Source of the DNA: Rhabdornis inornatus
Taxonomy: Eukaryota > Chordata > Aves > Passeriformes > Rhabdornithidae
DNA length: 64,000 nt
Assembly: GCA_013397075.1 (NCBI GenBank)
Contig: VWZS01010170.1
Coordinates: 62,001 to 126,000, forward strand
Reading direction: 5' to 3'
In this document: positions 1-12,370 of the stretch, one piece after another
Position numbering within the stretch: position 1 is the stretch's first letter
Layout of the letters: the number at the start of each line of letters is the position of its first letter
Notes under the pieces: generated by a model
What the model was told of the DNA's origin: nothing
Databases searched by the model: none
Seen by the model: only the letters and a program-made list of their open reading frames with translations
Translations under genes and position numbers: made by a program

Positions 1-37
1 TTCTCTGCACCATCTGTAAATGTGTCTGCAATTGCCA

Positions 38-155
38 TAACCCAGGTCACTTTGTTGAACTCCATGAGGTTTGCATTGGCCTACCTCTCAATCCTGTCAA
101 GAACCCTCTGGATGGCATCCCTTCCCTCCAGCAACAGAACTTGGTCTAAATTTTC
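38..155 (-). mobile_element. CR1 LINE internal fragment
   Basis: TTGTTGAACTCCATGAGGTT followed by CCTACCTCTCAATCCTGTC and CTCTGGATGGCATCCCTTCC matches the reverse complement of CR1 ORF2 (reverse transcriptase region) as I know it from birds. Similarity fades after about 155. The bases before 38 may also belong to it but are too diverged to claim. Confidence 0.75.
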
Positions 156-1810
156 ATTGTTGTCACCACCAGAAGCCAAACTTTACATTGCAGGCTGGCT
201 AAGTATATTGCCTCACTGGAAGTAAGGGGGGATGGCAATTTCCATACATGCTATTGTAAAATGTTGCTCCGTGTAAATAGATGAAAGAATGGGAAAAAAT
301 GGAACAATGTAAAAATACTGATGTCTTTGTGTCATGTTATGGCCATGCTTCTACACAGATGTATATTAAATGAGTTGGGAAGATATAAAGATAATGATAT
401 AAAGATATAAAGAAAATGAGGAGCAGAGCTACAGCATCGAGGAGTGTAGGGAAAAGTTGGGAGGGAAGACAAATGGAAGCTTGGCAAGCCTGGTGAGGTC
501 TGTAAAGTGGGTGAAGTGCATTTGCGATCAACAAGTAGAGCAAGGGGAAGGAGCTTCCACTGAGATACTAACCAGCTGCTTGGTCCTTGCAGACCCTTTA
601 CCATTAAAATGCTTCTTCCTCTTTTATTTCTAGCAGCTGAGCAGTTTTGGAACATCCCAGTCCAGGACAATCTTGTTCTCAAGGAGCTGTTCTTCTAGGT
701 GTGCTGATGGGAATTTGACAGAAGAAAGACAGCAATTCAAACTGCCAAGCATCTATTTTGGGGTAGTTTCAAGTATCAGGGCGTGGAAATACATGTCCAA
801 GAGAAATGGACTCTGTGACAGCAGAGGGCTCTCAGATCTGTTTGGTTAATCTTCTAAGAGTAGAGCTGACACAAAGTAGAGATGAGGTTTCATCTTTAGT
901 ACAAGACTTGCCTACTTAACCACTGGCTCATCTGGTCCATACATAGAACTGTTTTGTAATTTCATAAATAATTGAGGTTGAAATGGCAACACAGTCTTGA
1001 GAGACTTGTAGGACTTCAGTTTATGTATGGATACGTGTGTGTATGTTTTTGGAATGCTTTCTTTCCAGATTAGTTTGCAATAGATGACTTGGCTTTTAAA
1101 ATGGACTGAAATAAACAGTGACAATTGAATTAGATAATGTCAGGCACTTCTGGATTGGCAATCTAGTATTTTAATTATATTGATAATTTTGGCGCCTAGA
1201 GGACAGAACTATAGTTTGAAGTGTGGGAAAGTAACCATAAATTATATCTTGGCAATCAGTGCTCCTTCAATCACTTCCTGACTATGTTTACTCAGTTTTC
1301 AAGCCAGAGTGAGCTTTTCTAATGGCAAACATTGCAAGCCAATCTTGATCTGTAAAATGCAACCTGTTGCTTAGCCAATATAAAAGCTGGACTATGGAAA
1401 TGCTTTGGGATTTCTGTTTCTAATAGAGCATGACATAACTTTTATTACTACATCATTTTAGTCTTGTCAGTGGGTGTAATTATTTTGCTGGTAACTTCAG
1501 CAGATGTGATGCATGCTGAAGGCAGGTAGCAATAGTTAAAAATATTATTGTGGAGGCTTAGTTGTGATATATTTCTAATGTAGTCATTGAGGTGTCAGAG
1601 GTAGGCAGCTGAAAGGGCAGCTGAAAGGAATTGCATGTTAATTTTCCATTGCTGGTGAGATGGTGAATTGTATGAGCATTTGAAATTATACAATGAGCCT
1701 GTGGATATGAAGGCTCTCAGGTCATGGAAGTGTGTTCTGGTGTGTGCTGCCACATGCCTGCTGCTGCCCAGGGCAGTCAAATTGGGAGCAAAGTATGGGG
1801 TTGGTTTGAG

Positions 1811-1854
1811 GTTGTTGTTGTTTTTTTTTGTTTGTTTGTTTGTTTTGTTTTTGT
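1811..1854 (+). repeat. T/G-rich simple repeat
   Basis: GTTGTTGTTG followed by a T9 run and repeated GTTT units. It is low-complexity sequence, possibly the reverse complement of an A-rich retroposon tail, though no element is visible beside it. Confidence 0.85.
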
Positions 1855-4800
1855 ATATGTGAGGGTCTGCCACAGCCAGAGGAATGCTTAGGGATAAAGA
1901 TCTGTTTCTATTCTCCTTGTACTATTAAGTATAGGAAGGGTGGAACAAGGACCTACTTGTCATTGATGCTATTGCTAATAGAAACCTGGGTTTTATCATT
2001 CTGCCTTTATGCACTCAGTAACAGAGAAAGATTTTGAAGTATATTGGGCAATATTCCTTTATTTTACTTTCTTGTGGTGGAGTGCTGGATACATTGTCAT
2101 TTGAGATTTATGCCAATGAAAGCCTGCAGTCGTGCATGGTTTGCTCTTTGACCTGCCTCCTCCTTCCTCCCTTTCCTCACCAGTCAGCTGCTGTTCCTCT
2201 GCTGCTAATTTACATCCCCAAATGAATGAAGCTTAATCCCTAAACCTTAATCCTCCTAAAACCAGCTGAACTTCGTGATCCTATCTTGACTTCGCAGGAG
2301 ATTAAAAGTAAAAACAAGGGGGGGTGGAGGCCGTTTGAAAAAATGTGCTTTAACTTCTAAAGAGTGCAGCCATCTTTTATGTTTTTCAGAGGGCTAAAAT
2401 GCACTGGCATTTTATTGATCAATGTACTTTCTTTGTTATTTTATTTTTTCACGTTGAGCATAATCATTTGCGGTTTCTGTTTCAGTTCTGTTTCCTTGCT
2501 GTGCAGTGTGGACTCTTGGCAGGGGAATCTGATGAAGAGGGTTTTCCAAGGAGACTTGGATCTGACATAATAATGTGGACTGGGGAGGACTGGGGACAGT
2601 GCACTCTGCCAGGATACTATTTCATAGATGAACATAGCAGTGAGTCAAAATTTCACTAGCTCTCCCTGTTGAAAAGTAGGGATATTTACTTCAGGAGCCA
2701 GGCCAGGCAGTGTCTGAATGAGCTGTGCCCTTTCTGCTCATAGGATTCTGTATTTGATATGCTGGCAGCATCTTGTGCCAAAAGATTTCAGGCAGCAGAG
2801 GAGGATGCCCCTCTTCAAGTCGGATATATATTTCTCCTCATATGCATGGTGCCCAGCTAATTGACAATATTAATCTTACCTTTTGCCTAGGTGAATTATC
2901 ACAGTGTTGAAATATAAATGCAGTATATCTTTGTGAAGCTACAATTTTTGGTCTACAGACAAAACCAGAGCTGACCTGATAATCACAGTTTGAATCTCTC
3001 TTAATAGGGATTGTATCTCTCTTAGTAGAGTGACAGAGCAGAGAGGGAAGCTCTTCCACTAGCAGACACTGAAATGCATCAACCACTGGATGTCGATTTG
3101 AATACAATTCCCTCTTGTAAACCCACGGGCAAAGCTTAGAAAGGAGATTCTCCTGTCTATGATTGGCATTCTGTCAGCCTGTGCTACTCTCACTTTTAGT
3201 CTGGATAACAGCAACTTTTGCATTTTGGAAGGTTTGGTCAGTACGGAATGCAATTGCTGGCTCTCTCAATAATGTGTCATGTGGAGAGCACAGGCTGGGG
3301 AACCTGGAAACCATGGGAAACACATGGTTTTCCTTATTTAAAGGAATGAACATTATAAAATGTGCATTCTTTAACTTTGTAACAGAAACAGGAGAGAATT
3401 GTACAAAACAGAATTAAATATGGAAATGCTTAAGCACACAGAAACAATGGGATAGCTTATTAAAGGAAGGGGGGAAGTTCAAAACATAAAAATGAGATTC
3501 TTCTGGGTGGAAATCTTATAGACAAGCAACTTGTTTTGTTTTATGATTCCTTGGAAAGACAGTACTCTGCACAGCTGTTAGCCACGTAAGAAAGAAATAC
3601 ATATGTGCATATCCAAGTGTGAATATTTACTTACTAATCCAGTTTACCCAAATACTTGGAATGAAGTTTTCAGCAGTGCTTGTTAGATTTAAAAAAAAAA
3701 TAAATCCTCTCAAGAAACTATGTTCCAAAACCTCAATTCTTATTAGGAAATGAAGCAACTTTCTTGTGGCAGAAAAATAATGATGCTTCGAGTAAAAGTT
3801 TGCAAACATATGGCCCACAGAAATAGCAGGCTTCAGAAAGATTTATCTTAAACAGTACATAAACAATTTATCTTTGCACATGGAAGCTGCATATCAGATA
3901 AAATGTGTTCTTTCAAAATGCTGTTCCTCTAGAAAAATGTCTTCAGTCTCCATCTTCAGGTAAGACCCTGCAAAACTACATTAGAAAATATATCAAATGG
4001 TACAAATGTGTGGGAAAGAAGACAATGCCCCCCACTACTTCTGCCAGTGGCACAGGAGCCTCTGGTACAGACTGCTTGATCACAGGGTTTGTGGAGTCTT
4101 TTTAGTTGTTAAGCTGAGTTATGGAGGTGAAAAAGTATGGTTTGTGCATTTTGTCAACCACATAAACAAGTTTTAAAGTCGCTACTTTGGGTATATTTAG
4201 TGTCTTTTCTATTATACATTGGACGAAAATAGACATCTATTGCACTGACATGCATTATCTTGTTTTGTCTTCCTTTGAGATCGGTAAAAAAAGGAAAAGA
4301 CATGATCTAATTCAAGTTGGTGAATAAACAAGCAAAATATAGTTATCTGATGAGGCCAATATCTTTTCATAAAGACTTTAAGTAGCCAGCCTTTGTGTCA
4401 CTGCACAATCTTTATGGTTGCAGGAGCTTAGCAGTAAGCTTAGAGAGCTTTGCCTGTTTTGCTGCTTTTCTCATCAGTGCCTTAATGCCTGCTGATTAAG
4501 GGCTCATAAATCTTTGCAATATTAGCAGAGGAGTCCATTTCCATAGCAAATGGCAACATTTCCCTTCCTCCTTCTAGCTGTTATCACACATGTGTGGCAT
4601 GTACTTGTAGGTATCATTGTCACGCTCATGCCATATATTCTGAACAATGAATGCTCTCTTCCTGGAAACCTGAACCTCTTAGCCACTGCTAGAGAGTAGC
4701 CTTTACTCTTGAGGTCACCTAACTTGGCAAGTCAGTGAGCTAATGGGTCTGAAAAGATTATCCTAGACCAAAATTGATGTAAACATTCTCCTTTCCATGC

Positions 4801-7736
4801 AGAACGTATGGGCTTGCATGCCTTTCATCTCTCACTGCACATTCCAGATGTTTGCTTCTTTCCTCTCATCATATATACATGATGGGATAGATAATGTACT
4901 GAGTTGAGATTTATGTCTTAAGGCATGATGTGTTTGTACTCTACCTCATTACACCTTCTTTTTCCCTTTTATTTGGGAAAGGAGAAGTACCTTAAAAGCC
5001 TTTTTTAAAATTCAGGTTTGATTTGTTTATTCAGTGCTTTCCAAAAGCACTCTGGTTGGAGTTCCTCATCCCCTTTATTTCCTCTGCTGTTCCTCTGCAA
5101 TATATCTCCTTTCAGTTTAGGGTGGCTCTGTGACTTGGTTGCTTTGAAAAAGTTCCAGAAGATGGATCTCAAAATTTGCTTTGGAAAGGTCCATGTTAAA
5201 AAATAAATAATTAAATAACTAACTAAACAAATAATGTCATCAACATAAAACCAGATTTTTAGCTTGATTGATCTTGACAATCAAATGCTAATTTCTAATT
5301 TTTTCTGCAGGTGATGCACTAATATGTAATCACTATTTAAGATTATAGGGAAACATCATAAAGTTACATTGGACGTTTCAGTTTTTATCTTTCACTAAAT
5401 GTCAGCAGCCCTTAATTGCTAAATGCTATTAAAAAATTTCATTTTGTTTTTTGGGTTCAGCCTGAAAGACAGAAACTGAACTACTGTTAACTTCTCTGCT
5501 ATATGGACTTTTTCTTTTTTTTTTTCATCATCCAAATGTCATTTATTTTTCCCAAACAGTCAATTAATAGGTCTACTAATAAAAGTCAGAATCTGCAGAC
5601 CACAGTTATTCCTACATTTTTCTGGTTTTCCAATGTTCTTTATTTCACTGTGTGTCAATCCAGAATATATTCCTTTATTCCAAGGAGGTTGCAAATACAC
5701 TTGATGCAAAATCAAAATGTATGCTGAAGTATCAAGAAAAGGCATTTAAAGAAAAAGGAAATGTTTTTAAACCAGGATAACATTACCATCTGGAAAAAAT
5801 GGTGATTATTTCATTCAATAATTAGATTTGCTATGTATATTGTTTCTCTTAAATTAGACAGTTTGTTACCATGACACAATACCTTAGTTTACCTGAACTC
5901 TTAATATACTTTACATTAAGCTTAGCCAAGAGATTCCATGGATATGTTTCCTCTCTTGAGTTTTAGGAGAAACAGGATTCAAAATTCTTAAAGAAGAATA
6001 AATTATTCAGGTATCTTTGAGTTAAAAACACCATATAACAAAGTGAGCACACCTTAATTGGTGGTGAAAATGCATAGAGGAAATTTGTCTGCATAAAATT
6101 GTGTGCTTGCATCTGTAGTGTCTTGGTCTGACATGTGAGTTTGTAAAATTCTTAGCTTTTCACAAAACACTATTGAGGCTTTTTATCTAGCTTCTGAAAA
6201 AAATAGCACTCTTAAAAGATAAAACATTGAGACTAAGAGATAGAAGAATTTTTAGCCCAAGGGTTAATATGCAGAGGTGAATTTTATCTTACATATTTTG
6301 GACTTTTACGATATACTTTCACCAAAATGTGGGGTATGATTGCATGCTTCTACTCTGTATACTTTTATACTTTATTTAAAGGATAAATCACCTTTGTCAT
6401 GTGATAAATTTGTGTATCTGTATATGACTGTATATATGATTTTAAAATTGTTTTAGCAAATTTGACCAGCTAAAACATGAAATGGATTTTTTTTTCTCAT
6501 AATTTCTAAACTTCTCACAAACTGCTAGATCACCTTCCAATTATTAATATCCCATTTGGTCAGACTGTAGGAATTATATAAATTATCTCTAGTGAAGGAA
6601 GGAAATTAGTAATAAATAAACTATCTGGCTGAAAGAAACTTGCAGTGAGTGAAATGTCTCACTAAAAGGGGCCTGATTATTTGATTTCTCTTGGCAGTTT
6701 GCTAGGTGTTTGTCGTGAATTCAAAAATCACTCTTAACAAATTTAGAGTATGGATCTTGGGCTGCTTGGGCTGCGTTATTGGAAAGCTGGAGTTGTGTAT
6801 GAAAGCATTAATTAAGATTATTTAAAAGAAGGGAGTCAGCAGCTGGGAATGTCTGCAGAGTAATTCTGTCCCATTAATATCTTTAATTGGTCTTGTGCCT
6901 AATTTGCATGGCTAATTCATTTAGGGCTGTTTTATCCAGTTCTTAGTAGCTTCTTGTTTATCTGCATGAGCCTTCTGTAAGAGTAGACAAGCTTTGGATG
7001 TGGTCCTCTGCAGTCCCTTGGTATATTAGTTATGCATGCAAGGCCCAGGATTCCCCTCCTCTCCCTGGTGTTACGTCCACCTGTGATATGGGATCATTCT
7101 GCTGCCCTGAGGAAACAACTGGTGGTGAAAAAATAGTGAGCCACTTCAGCAAGTATAAACTCCTGTGAAATTTTCTCTTGTATTTGCTGTTTTCCATCAC
7201 AATGTGGGCATGTTGCCTACAAGTACTCTTGTCTTTAACACTTTACTTTCTCATTCTAAATATAATGAATTAATATTATGTTAAGGTAATAGATATAATA
7301 TTACATTGTAATAAAACCAGTTTTAAAGTTTTTCCATACACACCTAAAATACTGAAACTGGAATTATGCTAAGGAATAGAGATGGTGTTCTCTTGTTGAT
7401 CCTGACCCTTTAAGGCCTTAAGGATATTTGTTTATGTGATGTGATGAGATTTTAGTATTGTGGAGAATGTCTGCAAGCCTTCAGTGAAAAAAAATGAGAA
7501 GTCATATTTTGCAGATTTTAATTTTCTGTAGTTGACTGAAAGGTTAAAGCTTGTTTTTTCTTGCTTTGCACTGATGTATTTCATTCTGATTTTAAAACTC
7601 TAAATTCTGCTTTTGGTCCTCTATATAATAGCTTTCATATCAACTTGCTTACAACATGTGAAACAAAAAATCAGTGTTGCAGGCATGCATTAGTTTTTAC
7701 ATTATGATATAATCTGTTTCTTTGCCTTTCAAAAAT

Positions 7737-7767
7737 CTAATTTAGCTTTTCATTTCTCCTGTGACAG
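7737..7767 (+). other. 3' splice site and likely branch point of the exon at 7768
   Basis: A CTAAT motif at 7737-7741 fits a vertebrate branch point and puts its A about 28 nt before the exon. It is followed by a T/C-rich run and CAG at 7765-7767. The reading frame of the exon starts at the next base, so protein continuity supports this junction. The branch-point assignment is inference. Confidence 0.8.
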
Positions 7768-7873
7768 GATGACAAGGACTTGGTTCATGAGTTTGTTGTT
7801 GCTGAAGGTCTGACTTGCTTAATCAAAGTGGGAGCAGAAGCCGACCAGAATTATCAGAACTACATCCTGAGAG
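7768..7873 (+). CDS. FHOD3: FHOD3 internal coding exon (FH3/DID region, first exon in window)
   Basis: This exon reads in phase 0 as 35 codons, beginning DDKDLVHEFVVAEGLTCLIK and ending NYQNYILR, followed by one extra G. I recognise it as part of the N-terminal armadillo-like FH3/DID regulatory region of the formin FHOD3, by memory roughly residues 135-170. In this family the N-terminal half binds the C-terminal autoregulatory tail and holds the actin-assembling FH2 domain inactive. The boundaries are fixed by a pyrimidine-rich acceptor ending CAG at 7765-7767 and a GTAAAT donor at 7874. The split codon (G here plus CT at 43989) makes the Ala that opens ALGQ in the next exon, which confirms the phase. 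The paralogue FHOD1 is less likely, because my recollection of it differs at several positions here. There is no in-frame stop or frameshift. The 106-nt length is not a multiple of three, so skipping this exon would shift the frame. Confidence 0.93.
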
Positions 7874-7879
7874 GTAAAT
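7874..7879 (+). other. 5' splice donor after the exon at 7768-7873
   Basis: GAG|GTAAAT is a good vertebrate donor. The position is fixed by codon phase: the G at 7873 is the first base of the Ala codon completed at 43989-43990. Confidence 0.88.
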
Positions 7880-10800
7880 TCACCCAAAAGTTGTTTTTAT
7901 TGCTTGGAAGCTCTCACAGGTCGGCAGCAACTTGTCTTTGAACTTGCTTCTAAGTTTGATTCTTTCATATTATGCAAGAGAGTTAAGGGAAGATTAATAC
8001 TCACCACTGAGCAGAACAAATTGGAATATTTGGAATCTTGATAGTCTCCCTGTTGTTCACCTTTTCATGTAGATTACACTGCAAATCTCTAATTCCAAGA
8101 AAAAAAAGGCATTCTAAGGCCTTTACTGGATAACTGTGTCAGAGGGCACAGAACAAAATAACTTCTTGGAGTGTGGTCATCTTTTACAAAGGAGCTGCTG
8201 CAAGCAGGTTGGACGGAGCAGGAGTAGTTCTGTGGTTTGCATTTCTCTCCTCTCTTGCAGTAATGGGTGGCTGTTGACTTCCCAAGCAGCGTGGAGGGTT
8301 TTCTCCATGCTGCTTAGACTGCTGGAAAGTACCAGGGAAACAGAGAGGGGCAGCACCCAGCCCACTCCATCACCCTGTTGGGAGATGTGTTTTCTTATCG
8401 CCTCTCTCCGTTGTGGTGCAGCAGAAAGCAGCATCATTGGTATCTCTGGATATCATGCAGTATCTATGGAATAAACAAAGAGAAAGTCACACCTTAAGGG
8501 GTCAGTTGGCTGGAAACAATTTTTAGCTATCTGACATTTTAGTAAATATAGGAGTTAAACAGGTAGTGAGAGGTTTATGTTCTGTTCTTTGCACTTAAAA
8601 GACAACTGGCAAAGATAGGGTTTGGAGAGAGATTTGGAAAAGGTGTGCTATGTGATTAGAAAGCTGATTTCCTATATTGTGGCCTGAATGGATGCATATG
8701 TTTTTCATCTAGCCAGGAACCCTAGGCTGTAAATTTGGAGAGTTTCTTCAGTATTTAGAGGGGAGAACAGTCACTCCAAGGGATCTTTGCTGCTGGATGA
8801 TCTCATAGTAAATAGAGTCTGCTTATGAATGCATAGTTGTGGTAGATTGCTCATTTGAGTTTTCTTAGACTGACGTATATAGCTGTATTTAAAAATGTCA
8901 CTTTGATGTATTTAAGTGCTAAAACTCAAACTACAGGAGGAGCAAAAAAAAAGCAACAAAACAACCAAAAGTAAGTAGAAGGATTTTGTAAGAACCAGAA
9001 ATGCTGAATTATGGCAGCTAGGATTCAAATAGTAAGTGAGTCTTCATGTGAAGACATTCAAAATAAGACCAGGTTTAGAGATAAAAAAGAAGCAAACCGG
9101 TACTACAGGAATTATGTTCAATGTCAGTAGCTGTGCAGTCACCTAAAAGTACTTGAATAGAAGACAAGGACACAGAAACATGTGCAATTAAAAGTTTCTG
9201 GGAGAAAACTGGCCATAGATGCTCTCAGAAAATTCAGACTGGAAGCAAAATAAAAGTTCTCTATGAGACAGTCTGGCCTTCAGTCTAGGAGCTTTCCCAT
9301 TGTCCTTCTCTTCCCATATGCATCCACACTAATGCATCCAGCATTCAAGGAGATCTAATGCTCTCTTTCTTGTGGTGGCTTTCAAGAGCTTGGTTACCAT
9401 GATCAAAAATTAGAAATTTTCACGTGAATTCAATTAATGATAAAAAACAGAGCCTTAGTGTCAATATCCATGGCATCATACAAATGCAACTGCAAACTCA
9501 TCTTGTTGCATTGTTATTCGCAAGTGATTACAGCTTGTTCAAAATTAATAAAGCAAAACAACATTAGCAATAACAAAAGCTAACTATGTAGAAGTATGCC
9601 ATAAAGGTAAAAACATTATTTTAGGAAGATGCTTTTAGGGATTGGTAACTTCTGAATTCAGGTCCTTTTCTTTCCCTGCATTGCTGCTGTGTGAAGCTGA
9701 AGTCTCTCTCTGGATAGTGTATCCTAGCATCCTTTACAATAATACAATTTTTCTGTGTGATGTGGGCTTCATTTCAGTTTTGGTCTTGATTGTCTTTCAG
9801 GAATTTCAGAGCTTGTTACAACTCCAAAATTGTGTCAGGTGATTTGCAGTTCCAGGAGCCAGCATGTACTTTCTGAATAGGTCTGTGTGTGCAATTAGAT
9901 AAAGATAGATTTAGAAGTACGGTGTAGCCAAACAATCTTATCTGAATACATTGAGGAGGGTGCTGAAAAGAAGCATTAAATACATTGTGTAAGAGTGTTT
10001 CTGGTATATTATTTTTGGAAGATCATAGTGGTTGGTTAGGGGGTTTATTTTGTGTGGCAGCTGTGTGTGCCTATTGCAGTGCTGCATTTTACTAAACCCA
10101 GAGTACTGGTAAATAGGTGAATAAATTTTACCGAGTGTACATCACAGTTAGCACAGAGGTGGTCCTGTAAGCTCTAAGCTTAGTCCTAAGTAGTGGACAT
10201 TTGAGAAGTAAAACATAGTGATTTTTTTTAGAGATTTTGTGCCTTCCTGCTGTGATGTCCTTGTTCTGCAGATCCTTTTGGATTGGAATATATTCTCTTT
10301 ATTTTCATTGCATTTAACCTAAATCATAAATAGATGGGATTTCTCCTAATTTCCATATTCTGGCATTTCTCCAGCACCTCTGGTGTCATTCACTCTTTTC
10401 CTCTGGCAGTTCTAACTCAGCTTGCAGGGCTTGTGACAGTAAGTGGCAGCCTTAGGCATGGCATTGCCTCCTTTGTTTCAAGAGCTCTCCTACATGATAC
10501 TGTCCCTCATCCTAACTGAGCAATTTCCCAGTGTTTCATATCAAATTGTTTGCCTGCACTTATCAAGAAATAGCTTTGTACCTTGGAGGGAAAATAGGCT
10601 GGAAGTACACATATGCTTAAGGCTGTAGGTGCTTCTGTGAGTTCCAGGTACGAGTTATTTCTTGAGGATGTTATTTTCCTTTTTCCAAAAGTTCACATTG
10701 TTTCACTCTAATGTTTCCTGGTTATGAATTTCTGCTTAGGGGTTTTGACTTGGTTCAAGTCAGACTGGGCTGCCAAAAAATGATTAAATATGAGTCATGA

Positions 10801-12219
10801 ACATTTTAGTTACTTTAATGAGTAAGTGAAGAGAAGGTAAGTGTGGCTTTTACACGCAATGCTGAGAAATCCAGACAGTTTATTGTTGAGTGATAAGGAA
10901 TGACTGTTTACTTCTGCTCAAGTCCCCTGAACTAGGGCTGTTTGACTGTACCTTTCCCAAAGTGTTCCCTTTTGTCAGTATATGGCCTGTAGACTGGAAA
11001 CCAGCAGTAGTCATGGCTTCTTTCAAGCCCTGGCTTTTAAAAACACTATCTTAGAAAACAGCTTTTGATCCTCCCTATTTAACAGTTCTTAAAACTAAAT
11101 TTATTGTCCAATGTTCCTTTCAATTATTATGGACTTCTAAAGAAACTGTGTTTTAAGGGCCTTCCCCCTTCCCCCTGATGGAAACAGGCTTGTTTTACTT
11201 TTGTTCTTTCCTCTCTCTCTGCTTTTTTTTTTCCCCACAAGGATCCATAAGGATGAAAAACTTCACAATTAAAATTTTCTGTTCTAGTTACAAGGTTGTA
11301 GTATGGTAGATGTTACCTAAATATTTAAAACCAGATAGGAATGGGTTAAAGGTAATGAAAATGTCTATAACTGATGAGGATTAATATAAATCTTACTGTA
11401 ATTTTGAAGATTCTTTGGATATAATTTTGAGATCATCTGTTCCTTGCACAGAATGAGAAAGCAGCACATAAATGCCACAGTAACCTTTGTGTTTTCTGAT
11501 AATTTAGCCAGTGCTGTTGGGAAGGTGAGAAAAAAAAGCAGGTTGTGTAGACCAAGGCTTAATTCTTTTAAAGATACACTGAATAAGTAAGGTACGAGGG
11601 TTTGGGGATGACTTTGCTGGCACTGTGATGTGGTGACCTGTGACCTGGTGGGGTCCTGTGGCATCTGTCCCTCAGATCAAACGAGAAGGTTGTCATAAGG
11701 TCATCCAGCCTCATTTGTAGAGTGTGATTGTGTACTTGGGTCCCTGTTAAGCTGCTTATGTATTCAGATCAGTATTTAGAGGTGTCCATAATTAGAAGAA
11801 AGCTAGATATTGTTCTTGTGGTCTGAAAGCACAAACCAAGTGTTCAGTCTGAGCAGGCAAAGGCCTTGACCTTGCTGCAAGGTCTAAGGAGCTAAGGCTG
11901 TTGAAAAAATAGGATAGTAGTGCTCATACTAGACTGCTTGAATCAAATTCAGCTTTTGGATGCAGCTCTCTGATTTAGTGAGTGCTCTGTGCTTATATGG
12001 AGAATAATAATTTGAGTGTCAAGTCTGGATGAGAGATGGTTTCAGTTTTGTTTGGCAGTTTTGAATTTCTCGTGTAGAGGTATTTTTAAAGAAGAAATAA
12101 AGAAAAACAAGTATTTGGAGGAGTCTAGGAGTTATGATTTGAGGTAATATTTGTGCTTTAAGTTAACCCCTCTCCCATAAAGCCCCAAACCATTATTATA
12201 ATGTAAAAGTAAAGATAAG

Positions 12220-12370
12220 TAGAATCCTAGAAACATTTAGGATAGGTTGAAAAAGGTCCTTAATATCATTGAGTTCAACTATTAACCTAACACTGCCAAA
12301 TCCACCATGAAACCATGGCCCTAAGCACCATGTCTGCACATCCTTTAAGTATCTCCAAGGACAGTATAGG
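12220..12370 (-). mobile_element. CR1 LINE 3' end fragment
   Basis: This is the reverse complement of a CR1 3' terminus. It starts with AGAATCCTAGAAACATTTAG (degenerate octamers), then AGGTTGAAAAAGGTCC, ATCATTGAGTTCAACTATTA, CACTGCCAAATCCACC, and CTAAGCACCATGTCTGCACA. It fades at the CCTTTAAGTATCTCCAAGG segment. Confidence 0.88.

Larger units (their letters stand above)
1..7767 (+). other. FHOD3: FHOD3 upstream intron (3' part)
   Basis: This is intronic sequence before the first visible exon; the 5' end of the intron lies outside the window. It holds a CR1 fragment on the minus strand near 38-155 and a T/G-rich simple repeat at 1811-1854. The rest is AT-rich unique sequence with no reading frame I can assign. 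The preceding FHOD3 exon, expected to end in residues like LKQIFQ, was not found. Two stretches, about 4380-4560 and 6780-6970, look less random (TAAT-rich, an octamer at 6902-6909) and are discussed under findings. Every open frame here is short and lacks recognisable domains. Confidence 0.8.

Noticed and set aside
8136..8474. 112-codon open frame just after the first exon
   Set aside because: It lies in the intron, is out of phase with the exon, has no domain, and overlaps an open frame on the other strand.
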